A stretch of DNA of 46,101 bases from Phellopilus nigrolimitatus (GCA_021029095.1 JAJOHG010000204.1:1-46101), one strand, 5' to 3'; positions 32,096 to 45,100 are shown, counted from the stretch's first letter. Notes: a model not told the origin generated them from the letters alone. Translations and numbers: made by a program.

Positions 32096-32636
32096 TCAAT
32101 TGGAGAAACGGCGACGACTGAATAGCATATCGCGGAGCTCCAGAAAGAAGTTCCTTAGACTGGAAGACTAGACCGGTCATTAGTAATGCTGTGTTCTCAC
32201 TTTCTTTTTGACCTCTTTTTTCTATACCCAAAGCAGCGTCGTTGTGCCGGCGGGTGACCATCGTTGGAATTTGTGATCTAACGGCGATACAGATACTTCT
32301 AGGTATCTGCTCGAAGCGGCGATGACTAAGGGACCGACGTTCATTCACGCACTTCACTATCGAAAAGACAATCAGCTGAACGATGAAGACATGAAAGTCC
32401 GGGGACATTCGCTGAAATCATAATATGACTAACACATAGATCGTGGCTTAGCAAGCTCAATAGCGCCTTAAAACGTGAACACAGCGCTACTGCTAGCATT
32501 GGCCTGAGGTGCGCGTGCCCAATACATGACCATGAAGTTTGTCTAAACAAGTGATGAAGATCGCCGTAATATGTCCTTTCTTCGTTCTTTGTCTTCTAGA
32601 AAGCTCATTCAGATGGTTCTATTAGGCTGCATTCCC
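32096..32636. other. Intergenic beyond right arm
   Basis: No convincing match to the left arm and no supported gene. A 141-codon minus-strand frame (31983-32408) straddles the arm boundary but has no recognisable pattern. Confidence 0.35.
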
Positions 32637-33277
32637 TTGGGCGAAAAAGATGTGACGATGCTCTCGTTCAGTCGATCGCCACTGTCTCCGAGATAATAGA
32701 CGCCTTTCAAGCCTGCGGGCGCAAGGGGATTGGCAGTATCTGTGCTTATACAAGCGGCATTTCCGAGGCCTTTCTGGGTGAACTCGCTTCCAATCTGGAA
32801 GCGCGGGGACTGCAGATCTCGACGAAGTTAAAATCCGGACAAACAAAGCACGCGCGTGAGGATCTTCGTGCAATTTCTTAGACGGATCTCGAAAGACCGG
32901 AGGTCGACGGAATCGAAATCTTCTATCTTCGTGCTCTCCTTAGGGAAACGCCTTTGAGGAGACACTTGAGGCTACAGATGACCTTCATAGAGAAGGCAAA
33001 CTCTTAAGGGTAAGTGTTATCGGTCCTATAGTTCGTTGTGATCACATTACCATTCTCTTTCGCATTAGCTCAGAATCTCGGTGGATATGTCCTGGTAGGT
33101 TGTAGATGTCGTATTACTCTGACACAAGGTCGGCTGGATACTGTACAAGCAACTTTGTTCATGAGATCTACTAATGCAATTTTCCGCACCGTCAAGCCGG
33201 AACCTTGCTATGTAAAACCTCCGAATATCCAGATTCTCTTCGATTTTGACTCCGAAGAGTTTGTTATCGAGAGCTAA
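32637..33277 (+). pseudogene. Aldo-keto reductase (AKR7-like) pseudogene
   Basis: Remnant of an NADPH-dependent aldo-keto reductase related to aflatoxin aldehyde reductases. Blocks in order: EIIDAFQACGRKGIG; AYTSGISEAFLGEL (family: Y..GTSE..LG); LEARGLQISTKLK; then after an in-frame TAG (32879-32881) LERPEVDGIEIFYLRA (family: K.D..YLH.PDR); after a frameshift FEETLEATDDLHREGKL; an intron-like GTAAGT..CATTAG at about 33010-33068; and NAIFRTVKPEPC (family: YNA..R.VEPEL). The catalytic-region His is replaced (YLR for YLH), and stops and shifts break the frame. The C-terminal third was not found. The family call is from recalled consensus. Confidence 0.75.
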
Positions 33278-36110
33278 GTGCGTCTGTCTGTGTCCACTTA
33301 TGCTCGCGTTTCATGAATACAACGCGTCCGGTGGAGGATTCTTCACGTGCAAACACACCTGTTTGGCTTCCCGCCCGAGAAGGACATAGGCTTCGACGTC
33401 TCAGCGCATGGGAACCAGGCGTATATTCGCCTAGTATTTCACCAGAAATCAAATCAAGTCACTTTGATGCGCTCGCGTTGGCCTGCGCTGCTTGCGTTGT
33501 CCCGCCGCGCTCTCGAGCAGCGCAACGCTCCTCACCCCAATGCGAAGCAGGACCCGGAGTAAATGCCAGACGGAGACGGCGCTCCGCTCAGTGGGCTGCC
33601 GTATTTCCGTATTTCACGTAGTTGCGTAATCACTGGCGGGTCGAGTGCCGGAAATTCGATCTTCTCATTCCCACCTTGGCGAAATTTAGACGCGCAACGC
33701 TGCCACCATGTGTCCAGATGTGAGCACTATTCAAATTCTGACGACGCTAGAAGGCCACGGCGAGCTTGGAAGCTCGCAGGGCCAATAATAAGGGAATACT
33801 GACGCTGAAAAGAACTGTATTGATATGTACAACATTCAAAGATTTCTTGGTCCAAAGAGTCGTTTGGATGATCTCTGATATTAGCAGAAGCTCAAAATGG
33901 TCGTGGGTTAAGTCAAAGCGTATTCGAGGTCACGAAGCTAAAACATCGGCCGAAAAAGATGGTTTACACTGAGCAGCACGACGTAGGGGACGTGGAGCGA
34001 AGATCCGCTAAGTATGAATCTATGAGCAAGCGCGTCCGTTTTTCTTCCCAAGAAACGTCTTCAGCGCAGTGTTTTAATTGCATCTTAAGCATACATACAG
34101 GGTGGCGTATCAACCACAAACATCGAAGCTGAGATTTTATTTCGGAAGAAGGCGGAGACAGCCTAAGGTTCTTACCGCCACTTGACTTCACAAGCTCGCG
34201 GTGCTAGCAGCCACAATCTCGCTTTCTACATAAGTTCAAGAAGACGATGAGAAATGGAAAGGAACGAGACGGCTCGTCCTGCTTAGAGGAATGTGCTTCG
34301 TCCTATGGGATTCTTTTCTCCAGCAAATCGCGGCGCCGGAGATGTTGACTCCGCTTGCTAACTTCGACGATATCAACCTTCAGAACGGGTCAGCTATTAT
34401 CCATTCTAATTGCCCTGCCCGAGTGACAGAACCTGAATATGTTTGATTTACAGAACGTTGGCGCGGAAGGCATGATGTGGACTGCGGGGACGCCGGGGCG
34501 GTCAATGGCGGTCCTACTTAAGTATACTAACAAGGATGACAATCGGAAGGATGTATGGGCGCATGAGTATTCGAATACGCAAATGGTGCCGTATGCATGT
34601 TCTGTCCACAGGCTCGTTAGACGTCAATCTGAGATGCCTTGGTATGCTGTATACAGTTCAAGCACCTGATCACGAAAAGAAGAAAGACGCAAAGCCAGAA
34701 ACATTGGGAAATGACCAGAGAGGCTTCTATTCATAAGTCTAAAACACTTCTTGTTTTTAAGCGTCGCCATTGGGCCCGTAATGGAAGTGTCTTTCTCATG
34801 AGTATTCATATAGGTCCACATGGCGTGCCACGAAGCGGTCAGTGCGGTGACGCCTCAATGCAGAGCTTGAATTTTAAAATATTATGAAGTTTATCGTCGA
34901 ACTAGAAGACCCTGGTTAATGTGCTTCTCTGGAAGGTTACAGTAATGATTGAAGGTGAGGCATTGGCGTTCGTGACGGAAGCGATCAGCTCTGCTTATCT
35001 CAGCTAGTCACGTCAACTTGAACTAATTGCCTTACTCGTTTCCTTGACGCTTTCTTGACCGTTCGACGTCAAAACGAAAAGTCCTGTGTGCTTGCTGTAT
35101 CGGCTTACAGAAAATGAGACGCAGCGGAGTATAAGGCAATGTGCTTGACTGCCAACTGACGGTCCGACTTCGGTTTCGGTGGCGAAAATCCCAGATGCAA
35201 CCAGATATTAGGAACCATTTGTATGGAGCCATATTGGCCCGCAGTGAGTCGTGTCTTTCATCGATTTTTTTTCCCATTCAAATTGAGCTCACGGAAATGC
35301 TATGCTTGAGTGGTGCATTTTAAGCATTTTAAGTTCCTCTTCTCAACCGATCGCGCAGGAATCGGTGACAATCGTGCTGAACGCCCACGGCGAGTATTGC
35401 ACGTGTAATTCTTATCACAGCGCGGCCGTAAAGAGAGAGACTCTTCAACTCGTTTACTTCTCTATTCGCAGTAGCACCAAAGTTGACAAGAAGTCCAAAA
35501 GGCCTTGGTTGGTTCGGAACTTAAAAGGCGCGCATCTCGGAAATGAACTTCAAATTCGCTTTTCGGTCTTGACGTGGGAGAAAACGACTGCGATACATAA
35601 TATCCGATGCCTTACAAACTCCTTCTGGCTGCCGCTGCTTCCATTTTTTGCGAGTTTAGTCAACCTTTCTGTTTTTAGTCTTTCGGTGCTCATTTTTGAA
35701 TTACCAAAGGGGTTCTAGAGCCGCGTGATTCGGTCGCTGCGGTAGGCAATCCAAGCGCACACTTCAACATAACCAGCTTATACACAACTCTCCGGGTTAT
35801 TACTCGTACGCTAACGCAAACAATGCACATAATACGAGGCCTTGGACTTTCTCAACCTCAACGAACGCCGACTTGGCATAAGATGCCGGCGGGGTCTCTC
35901 AGAAATGCGGAACGGAAACCGACTACCCCAGAAAGTGTACATTCTCATTCTTCACGAGCTGGCTTGCATGATCGCCCTTGCCCTATTAGGAGATGGCCCT
36001 TCCTGTCATTTGCTGAAGCGCCTTCTCCATCGACGGAAGCTGCTGGCACTGCATCCGTGTTCGGATACAGGGCCAGATCCTCAGCTAAGACTTCTTAGCC
36101 GATTGGTGGG
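33278..36110. other. Relic-rich stretch without an intact gene
   Basis: Several frames of 70-140 codons exist (33313-33621, 34439-34669, 35302-35718, 35823-36123), none with a recognisable pattern or consistent splice structure. Some may be decayed exons: the frame at 34439 contains EGMMWTAGTPGRSMAVLL and that at 35842 LDFLNLNERRLGIRC, each without identifiable relatives to me. Composition is AT-richer than the central block. Confidence 0.35.
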
Positions 36111-36126
36111 CCCAAGCTTATAAGAG
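36101..36126 (+). promoter_or_regulatory. CCAAT- and TATA-like elements of the RRM-like gene
   Basis: GATTGGTGGG (inverted CCAAT) at 36101-36110 is followed by CTTATAAGAG at 36117-36126, about 120-145 bp before the ATG at 36246. Confidence 0.4.
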
Positions 36127-36245
36127 AGTACGTCTCCGCTATTCATCTAATTCTGGCCCCTCTCCGCCCCTCCCCGTACTCTTCTGTCTCGCGCTTCAAA
36201 CTCACGTATAATCCCGTCGCGACGCGTACACAGCACTAAACAAAA

Positions 36246-37913
36246 ATGAGGCGCTCTGAATCTCTATCATCTGAGTCGAACTCTGCATGCTCGGGAAACT
36301 GGAACGAAGCCAAAGACTTTCCTACGTATGAGGATTTGTTCTACCGCCCGCCGTCGCTCGAGCACTCTGAACTTCAGCGGCCTTCTGGGCCCATTGTCGT
36401 GGAGAATCGTCTCCCTGACGACGACAATGAGGCCCCGTTACGCGCTCTCCTCGACGAGATGCGCGATTGGTGTGTAGAAAACTCCGACGAAGTTTTTAAA
36501 CGACTGAATAAGGTGCGTAATCTTCCATTACGTTCTTTGGGAATGCCCAAAAACCTGATATTTTTCAATTCAGCCCTTACCAGCGCCCCCAGAGTCTGAC
36601 GACGAGCATGCATATGATCCCTCTGCTCCTCGGCGCACGTACTCAAAAGACGCGGATTTCCACGTTACGCCTAGCAGTAGCAACTCGACTACGCCGTCAT
36701 CTTCTCCTTCACGATTACTACGGACGCCTACATCGTCCCCCATCCTCCGGCGTCCATTCGCAGATGTCCCACAGTCCCCAACGTGTGATGCCTTTATCGA
36801 CTCACCTTGCCCATCTCCCGCCCTTCCACAGGCTTCCGTACGAGCCCGCTCCATATCCATGACGCCGCCCATTACGACGCGTAGCGAAGTGATTCTCAAT
36901 CAGCGACGCCCACCTCCCTTGCAAGCAAGCTCTGCGTCCCTCGGGCCAGACCGCATGCTGTTGAAAGCGGGCTTCAACAAGTCTTTCTCCGCGCCGAGCA
37001 CACCGACCGCCATGGAGTTTCTACACGCGAAGACAGACAGGCAGTCACGCCGCATGCAGCAATTGCCGTACGGTGCCGCACCCGGTCACCTGATGCCCGG
37101 GGACTTTAGCGTACGCGGCGCGACGCATTCACGCTGGTCCCTTTCGACTGCGGGGCAGGATGATATCCCGGTCGTATCTCCAAATACGGGTTCTCTCTCT
37201 CCGCAAACGCGTGGCGAAAACATGAAACGGAGCATTGTTCGATCGCCGTCGCGTGTCAGCCTTGGACTAAGCTTCGCTAAGTTTGAGCTTGGAAGAATCA
37301 TGCGCTTTCCTTCGCGATCGGGGAGCAGAAAGCGGCTGATCGTCCAGGGCGTTATAGCAGGTGACGAACCAGCCGTGCAGTGCGTAAAGGAGTGGTGTGA
37401 GGTAAGTTCTTAATACTCGATTCAGCAAACGCCGCTTTTTCATCCCAGAAAAAACCTGCCAAAGTCTTGATGTGCTTCTCCAAATCTTCTCTTTTCGCGC
37501 TTTTGTGTCCTCATCTTTAATAACCGCTTTTATAGGTTTTTGGCGCTGTCGGCCGCGTGTCCCAGAAACCAAACGGCGAGATTCACGTCCACTTCCGGAA
37601 CCGTACAGTCGCTGACAGAGTAAGTCCGTTCAGTGATACAACGTGTTGCCTTCGCAACCCTCGGCGCAGTAAAGCTGATTGACCTTCTTTCTTCCCTTCC
37701 TTCCGTGCCCTTCAAACACTATGTTTCGATTCATTGGTTGACTGGATCCGCGATTATGACTTATTGTCACTTCCACCGATTCGGAACGACCATCGCCGCT
37801 CTGCTGCCTTGCAATAATTCTGAATATAGGTGTGTCGGGCTCACACGCAGGTGGTCGTCATCGGTGTTGGAGTCGTGTCGCTTTCGTACGCCAGCGCTAA
37901 CGGCCGCAAATGA
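36246..37913 (+). CDS. Ser/Pro-rich protein with C-terminal RRM-like domain
   Basis: Four exons, 36246-36512, 36574-37401, 37536-37619 and 37830-37913, every one starting in phase 0, give 420 aa. Residues 1-340 are polar, with an acidic start, Ser/Pro/Thr-rich segments and likely phosphorylation sites (SPSR, TPTSSP). Residues about 342-412 look like an RNA-recognition-motif fold: beta-1 RLIVQGV, helix DEPAVQCVKEWCEVFGAVG, beta-2/3 region with GEIHVHFRNRTVADRVC (RNP1 position, with Val/Phe where aromatics are usual), and a final strand GVGVVSLSY. Introns of 61, 134 and 210 nt interrupt the fold at both sides of the GAVG strand. RNA binding is plausible but not shown; the RNP1 match is weak. 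Confidence 0.7.
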
Positions 37914-39315
37914 TCCCGTCCTTTGGAGCGTCGAAGTACCCGGATGTATCGATATATCGATTCTCCTCGCTTCATTGTCTTGCGAGTGCCCTCGAAGGTC
38001 TTACCCTCGATGGATGCTCATGACCCTGGTCGAAAGTTTTATGGACTCCACCTCTTCTCCGTCTTCCGCTTTCATCCATTCCTTTGTCCCCACTCCCTCG
38101 ATAAATTCCCACACGACTTTAACGCTGACGCCACCATTATTACACAAGCGCCCATTTGGGCCTGTGGCTGGAATCAGCGCTGTACTCACTGCCGCTCCTT
38201 CAGATTTCCTTGTCAAGACAACTTTCAACTCACTCTTTTGTCTCCATACACAGTGTCCACGTGTGCGTCTGGATAAAGATGATCTAGGCGCGACACAATT
38301 GTATACCGACGTCGATATTTGATCTTTCTCGAATCATCCTTCCAAGCCGACCTCTTCTTTCATTAACGCACGATCTTTGGGCCCGTTTCCTTTCCTTTCT
38401 TTCTCTCATTTGTTATCTCATGACCACTTCTAGCACAATTGTAATGATACGCTATCGCGATCTGTGTTCGCGATGCGGAGGCGGACTGCTCCGAAGCCTT
38501 CGAATTTGTAGAATCCTTAGCTAGACTAAGGTTATTGTTGTATCCGGTTGAACTCGAGCGCCTGCGCTAGCGTAGGCTTTCTCACTTCATCTATACGCTC
38601 AACACGGGTACTAGACACGAGTAAAAAAGTATATGTAGAAACCATCTTGTTGTATGTAGCGCAATCAAGCAAACTTCTTCCGTGCAAACAGATTTATATA
38701 ATAAGCCTTGGAAGATTGTGAACTCTCGGCTAGTTTAACCTCAGCGGTGCGACTAATGACGGACACTTGTCACCCTTCGCACTTTCGCCTCTACACAAGC
38801 TCTTAACCGAAAGGAAACTACATATGCCATTGGTAAAAGTCACTTATGATGCATTGTAAAGAGATTTCCTACAAACCTGCTTTTGAGGCTCTATCTATGC
38901 ATGAGCTGAAAGGTAGACACAAGATGTAACAAAAACCCGCAAATGCGACTAACTGAAGCCCGAATAGTTATACTTCGTTGGAGATGATCAACGATATAAA
39001 TATACGCCTCCTCGGATCGACCTGGGGCGATACATTTCTGGTCCGAAAGGGGTAGACTCAGGTTGAAAATAAAAGGCGACTCAAAACGTGATACAAAGTT
39101 AGAGGTACACATGTACGTGGCATCGCGAAGTGGTGGAGCAGACCAAGGACGAAAAAGCCGCGAAGCGTACATACCATCAAGTAAAGATCCGAGGACGGAA
39201 TTCCATGAAGCCAATCTTAACAGGTCGTGAGAGGAAACAGCGTAAACATGGAGAGGGGACAGCGTAAACATGAAGAGCGGATATGCATAGATGATGAGCG
39301 GGAAAAGTCAATGGA
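37914..39315. other. Intergenic, no gene seen
   Basis: Contains the 3' flank of the RRM-like gene and, from 38.4 to 39.3 kb, AT-rich sequence. A 126-codon minus-strand frame (38891-39271) has no recognisable pattern. I see no splice-joined continuation of either neighbouring gene. Confidence 0.4.
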
Positions 39316-42066
39316 TCACGAGTTCTTTCTTGGGGGTTGTCGATATTGGCTGTGATACAAGTCGTGGTCGCCGCTGCTGTCTTGCCCCCGAGTACGTCGC
39401 TCTAGGCGCGTCATCTCAAGCGTCTCTCCCACTCCAGATGCACGCAGCGGAACGCGCTCGACGGGGTACTCCGTGCGTTGGGTGTCATTCACGTCATCGT
39501 CGATACCGGGCTCAAGTCCATGGCCGCGTGGATATGGAGAAAGTGGCGAGGATTGACTGAGCGTCGGCGACTGTGCCTGAGGGCTCCTACTCCTATGGAA
39601 CAAAACTCCCGCGTGTAGGTCACCGTCGGACTCGGCTGCTGTTGCAGGGGAAGGCAACACATTCACCGTGCCTCTATCGGACGCGATATTGTCCGGCTGG
39701 ACCCATGCAAGCCGTGATTTATCACGCGCCCTTCCTTTTCCTTCCCTTGCGCTTTGGTTGGAGCCCGACCCCGAGCCAGACCCAGATCCTGAAGCGGAGC
39801 CCGAAGCCGTCATCGACGTGATTTCGAGGTCGACCGTCCCTGTCCGCGCTGTGAACCCCGAGCGCGTGCTCAGAGACTGCAGCTCGTAAAGATCATCAGT
39901 GTCGTCGTCGCCGCCGTAGCTGCCATAATTCTCCTCAGTGCTGCGACTACGGTTTCCGCGATGAGAACTGCCCGTGCTGTCGAATTCGAAATCGAGTTCA
40001 GCTGTGAGGTTCCCGATGATGCGTGTGGTGAACACGAGATTCGTATCGGTATGAGTCTGTGCGGTTGTACTCCGATCGCCGCTGGCACTGCGTTGCCGAT
40101 GGCGCACAGACTCGTCGCGTAGGTTAAGTAGGAGACGAGACATCATCGTCACAGAGATACTGATAGCCGCACGAGAATGAAAAATTCGTGAATTTTACGA
40201 AACACACATGTCAAATGCCTGCTAAAACGTACACATGTGCAAGAATCGAATTCGTGCCGTTTGCTTGCGCGAAAAACGGATTGTTGAGCTTCTGCGATAA
40301 AATAAAATTCGCTGCGTTTATGACAGACATGACGCTGTTACGCGATCTTTTGAACATTCAATCGAGAGAATGGAACCAGAATAAACTTACAAATAATACA
40401 TGCTGCCTGTATAGAACATAACGATCGTAAGCTTTAGCTTTCCTCAATATGGAGGTGGGTCTAGAAGTAAACATTCGAAGACAGCAATGAAAGCTTGGGG
40501 GACAGGGAATGTCAAGAAAACCGTGAAGGTCAGGTAAATGAACTGGAAAACCAAGTCTTGTTGCCAAGTAATTTTGCGAAGAACGAAAAAGGGTGGGGTT
40601 GAATATGAATTCGAAAGAAACAAAGAATAGAAATGCATACCATCTCGCACCACAAGTATCACCAAACTAGAGTGTATATGCTGATTTGCTTGGGCTTTAA
40701 TGTACCAATACGTACGTGCGATAGTTAAAAAGAAGACGAGGGTGTCGAAGGCGAAAGTTGCAATCCAGGCGAGCTTCAGACCTATATGCCGCAATCAGGG
40801 GGACAAGTATTTACGTGCATGGATTATGAAAAAGGAAGTGCGATTTACCTTGATCACTGACGGAGAAGTTTTCAGCGTCAATCAGCGTCATTGTGTGAGA
40901 TATTTGAATACGGATCACACTTTTCCAACATGGGGACACAGACGACGATGGGCTGAAAGCTGAAAAGCTCGCCTTTCACTGAGCTTGTAGACCACTGTGC
41001 GAGAATACAATGTGCATCAGTTCAATGCGCATACAGTGCCGTTGACATAAGAAGAATAAATCAATTTGGCCTTCATGTGCGATGTAGGGAATTTACAACG
41101 CACACTACCAATTGCGATAGACGCTCCTCCGAAACTACTCGTAAGTAAGAGTACCCACAGAGCTCGGCTGTATAAGGCATAAGTACGCAACACCAATATT
41201 ACTGTAGGTATGGGAAGGTTAGTCAGTAGGGGGGATTGTTTAAAGGGATTAGTCCCATGATAGGAACTGGGGAGGCGGTGAAGGATGAAGGTACAACTCA
41301 GGATAAAGATAAGGAATCCCGAAGGAACGCACTTGTGGCTATAATATTGCTGAACACGCTCAAGGCACCAATAAACGGTGCGAACTTTGTGCACCTTCAT
41401 AAGCAGTTCTGATTAGTTCATCCACCCTCCCTTCTAGTGATTTGACGCTTACTCCTATATGGTTAAATAGGCTTTCAGCATTTATCGGTTCCTAAGTTTC
41501 GGTTGTTTAGAACTCACGTCAATGCTCCAGGGAGGGTTGAATAAGCTCAAGATTATGGGTACATAGCCGAAGAAGGGGACGTAACGGTTGAGAAAAAAGA
41601 GAAGGGTTGCGCCCGTGAAACGAGTGCACCAGATATGCCGAACCTCCGCCGGAAAGGTGATCACATGATCAAAGTACAAAAGGGCTGTATCGCTATGTTG
41701 ATCAAATCATCGCGGACTTGTTCACAAAGAATGCACAGCACTCACTAATTGATGCAATGGCGTAGTACTTGACGAATAAGCTGCAGTGATAGGATAGTTG
41801 ATGTCGACGACAACGAAATATATCAATAAATGCCCGAAGGAAAATAGGAAGGAGAATGCAAATAGTCAATCCGCTATCAAATATGCCCGACACGACATCG
41901 TGCAGCGGAAGAGGGTTTTTTTTAATGAAAAGGTGAGCACTGACATGTTACTGATGGTGCTGTCAACGAAGTTGTCACGCGCAACAGGAGGCTCGTTGAT
42001 GTGCGCATGTTGGTAGATCGTGCGAACAATGAGCCTGGCGCCGTCGACGATGCCGACGTCGAACAT
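39316..42066 (-). CDS. DUF6533-type multi-pass membrane protein
   Basis: Twelve exons on the minus strand: 41945-42066, 41746-41780, 41518-41684, 41453-41454 (2 nt, tentative), 41333-41394, 41104-41201, 40921-40994, 40849-40856 (8 nt), 40641-40781, 40473-40556, 40391-40406 (16 nt) and 39316-40159. They sum to 1653 nt (550 aa). The N-terminal part has the DUF6533 pattern of agaricomycete membrane proteins: LLYFDHVITFPAEVRHIW, then FTGATLLFFLNRY. Next come ILVLRTYALYSRALWVLLL, LAWIATFAFDTLVFFLTIAR and VTMMSRLLLNLRDE, giving about seven hydrophobic segments. The last 280 residues are a polar tail with a Ser/Gly repeat (SASGSGSGSGSGS). Function of the family is unknown. A TATA-like TTTTATATTT lies about 65 bp upstream. 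Micro-exons are inferred from frame and need transcript support. Confidence 0.7.
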
Positions 42067-42130
42067 GGCTGTCGGTGCTAGAAGGCCATGAACAAGGAAC
42101 GCTGGACTCCCCGCGGACGCGGATCTACGT

Positions 42131-42140
42131 AAATATAAAA
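42131..42140 (-). promoter_or_regulatory. TATA-like box of DUF6533-type gene
   Basis: TTTTATATTT on the minus strand, 65 bp upstream of the ATG at 42066. Confidence 0.35.
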
Positions 42141-45100
42141 TTTGTTCAAATCAGCCTTTCGCTAGAATCGTGGAAGTTTCGAAAAGATAATCCACGCTCT
42201 AGGCAACCCAATAAAATACATCTGGCAGGATCTGTCAAGCTTGCTGATCATTTTACTCTTCTTGCCTTCGTGCTAAGTATGGACCGAACTGAACTTTTTC
42301 ACTGAACTTGCTCTCTGTCTCTTTCTGTAATGTAGATAGTTTTTTTGGCTCGGACATTACATGTATAATACCAGCTCCATTTCCACCCTGCTAAAATAAA
42401 TATATTCGGAACTTGTATGTCATCCTGTAGTTGTCAGACCCATTTTGACTTATTCCTCTATTCCTCGACATCACATATCACTCCTCGGAGTCTCTTTTTA
42501 CTGCCTGGTCTAGCTGTTACTTCCGATCTTCCCGTGCCTTTGAGTCGGGGGATTGGATGGTTGCAGGACCCCGGGGCGCCCTTAAGATTTTTTTTGATCA
42601 ATCCTTGATTGATTCCGAAGATCTACGGAGATCTTGGATTTGGACCCTTCATCCCGAGTCTGGTCAGAGCCCAAACAAAACATGAAGACCTGAAGAAACT
42701 CGAAAAAAAGGCAGAAAACAGTTTCAAGCAAATCAAGCCGGGGTTCGTTCGAGTGTTCCTAGACCTTCGCTTGAAACCCACGCGAGCGGCACTAGGTGAA
42801 GCTTTTTATTGCCTTTTGATAGCCCACTTCTTCACTTCTGAGTATGGAGGATATTATTACCGACGTCATGCTATGCGTATTGCACGGACGAAACTAAACA
42901 CAGACTCTCTTCTTTTGAAACCTGCGGAATTCGAGCTGGAGCTGATCAAGAAGCATCTCACTCGTGACTTCAAAGATGAACTCGAACTGGTGTGCAAATT
43001 TGTTTTGGAGACAAAGGGTCGCCGTGGTCTCTGAATAACGCGACTCCTTCGTACGTCTTCCTCTTTCATGACGCAATATCTAGGAAATTATTGTGAAGAC
43101 GCGGATAATTCGTTCAAGCAAATTTTTCACTACAGTGGGATGACAGAAATACACAGACGTAGTGATTTACTGCACCATGCTCACCGAGTGACAGCGCGTT
43201 CCCCTTATACCTACCAAATTCTTCTCTTGTTTATTTTCTGAGACTTTCGCAGATCCTCGTGGCAATCCTCGGCATCGTGCACAGGCACATTTCGACTTCG
43301 ATTCGAGGACTCATCGGTGAAGCGAGCACTACCTCCTCGGCGTTACATGCCGCGCTCCACTTACAGTCAGTGCGATTGTTTGATCTAGTCCGTCACACGA
43401 TAACAGAAGCAGCTTTTCGGCTCGGACGACTGCGCAAACTTCCAATTAATCTACAAAATCGTTCATCTTTTCGTGTATTTTTCGTGGTTCGAAAACGCTC
43501 CGCACCGATCAGTCGGCCTCAGGCACGCACGTGGCATTCAGATAGCTATTGCTCTAAATCTGTGCTGCGGGAGAGATCTTGCATCTGGCCAATAGGTGTT
43601 CCCTTCATTCATCCATGTGAACTCGTCTTCACAGAGCCAAATTTGTTTTCACAACTGGGTACGTCCGCAGCATTGTGTCCGAGTCTCGCTCAATCTAGCA
43701 GTTGTGGCTAAACATGACTCAAGTACAGTATTGTCCTCAAAGCTTTACGATTACACAAACACTTTTCTTTAATGTTAAAGGGAAGTCGACACAGGAGATG
43801 CTTATATTTTCACGTCTCACCAAGAACAAACAACAACTTAGGAGTGTCAAAAGGAAATTCCAAACAATACAAAGTTGACGCCGCGCAGAAGATTACAGCT
43901 GTGCTCAAAGAGGATGCTTCACAAAATGCGACACACTTCACTTACAGCCGTCTGCATAAATGATGAGACTAGTTTTCAAATATTCTTCACGTATCGTCAG
44001 ACATAATACAACTGTATGATAATCCCCGACGCAGGCATAGACTTCTGCATAATAATGTAAATAATTTAAAATGGAAAAAGAAAGGAAAATAGAGTGAGAA
44101 AGAACATCCTACGAATGCTCAAGCATAACACATTTAAGTTCGTGTAGAGCTCATCAATGAGACAGAAGTGGTTCTAGCTTGATAAGAAAACAGTATGAAA
44201 CAAAGCAGGCTGTCACAAAATCGCACTCCTGATGATCCTACGCCACCTGAAACTGCATCGTGAACTCAAATAATGCTTTCTAAGACAAAGGAGAAAAAAA
44301 CCACGGAGAGTATGCTCAACCGCGGACGTACTCCACTACGATTAGCACGTTGTTAGCATTTACAGCTTCTTTTTTTATCCTCGAGCGTATGCGGCATCCC
44401 AACAGACATCCGTCCTCTTCCCCGCCGGCACACTGCTCTCAAGTTCTGAAATTCAATCGATCTTCAGGTTTTGCGTTTCGGAGCAATCTAGATTGAAATA
44501 CTGAATTTCCCTGTGCACTGCGTAAACAGATTTTGGGTAATACATGTGGAACGGACTTTTCGACAAGCTTCGTAGGACTAGTGGCCACTGTCGCCTCTGC
44601 CGGTATGGCGAACGAGTAGAGCTCCAAAAGCTTGAGGACTCAGAAAATAAATATACGAAATCCTGTGAGCACGGCAGACGGTAACCTAGACGCAATATAG
44701 CTCCGGTCGCTCTAGACAATATATATATATATATATCAATGGCTGGCGCGCTACACCCAGAATACATGCATATATACTAACAGAGTGGCATGTTTTTTTG
44801 GAAATGTATTGCCAGGTAATGTCGGCTTGCTCGGTGTAGCATATACCCACATCTGATCGGCCCAGCACTTGACCGAGGTCACAAGATTCCAGATTCCGAA
44901 AGCCGAAGAAGCCAAGAAATGTTCGAAGATAAAACAGCTTGCCAGTAATCAGAAATTCTATGGACGAGGTCCTATTTATTGGCGATTACTGCCTCTACGC
45001 CGTCACCGAAGAAGCCGAATAAGCACGAGATCTGCTATAGCGCTCTGCACTGTTTATAATCGGAGCTTCTCCGGGTTTTAGGAAGTTTGAGATAGAGCTG

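Noticed and set aside
42609..43034. A 141-codon Lys/Leu-rich plus-strand frame
   Set aside because: It has no ATG at its start, follows directly on a stop, and has no recognised pattern. It could be an exon of an unseen gene but cannot be supported.
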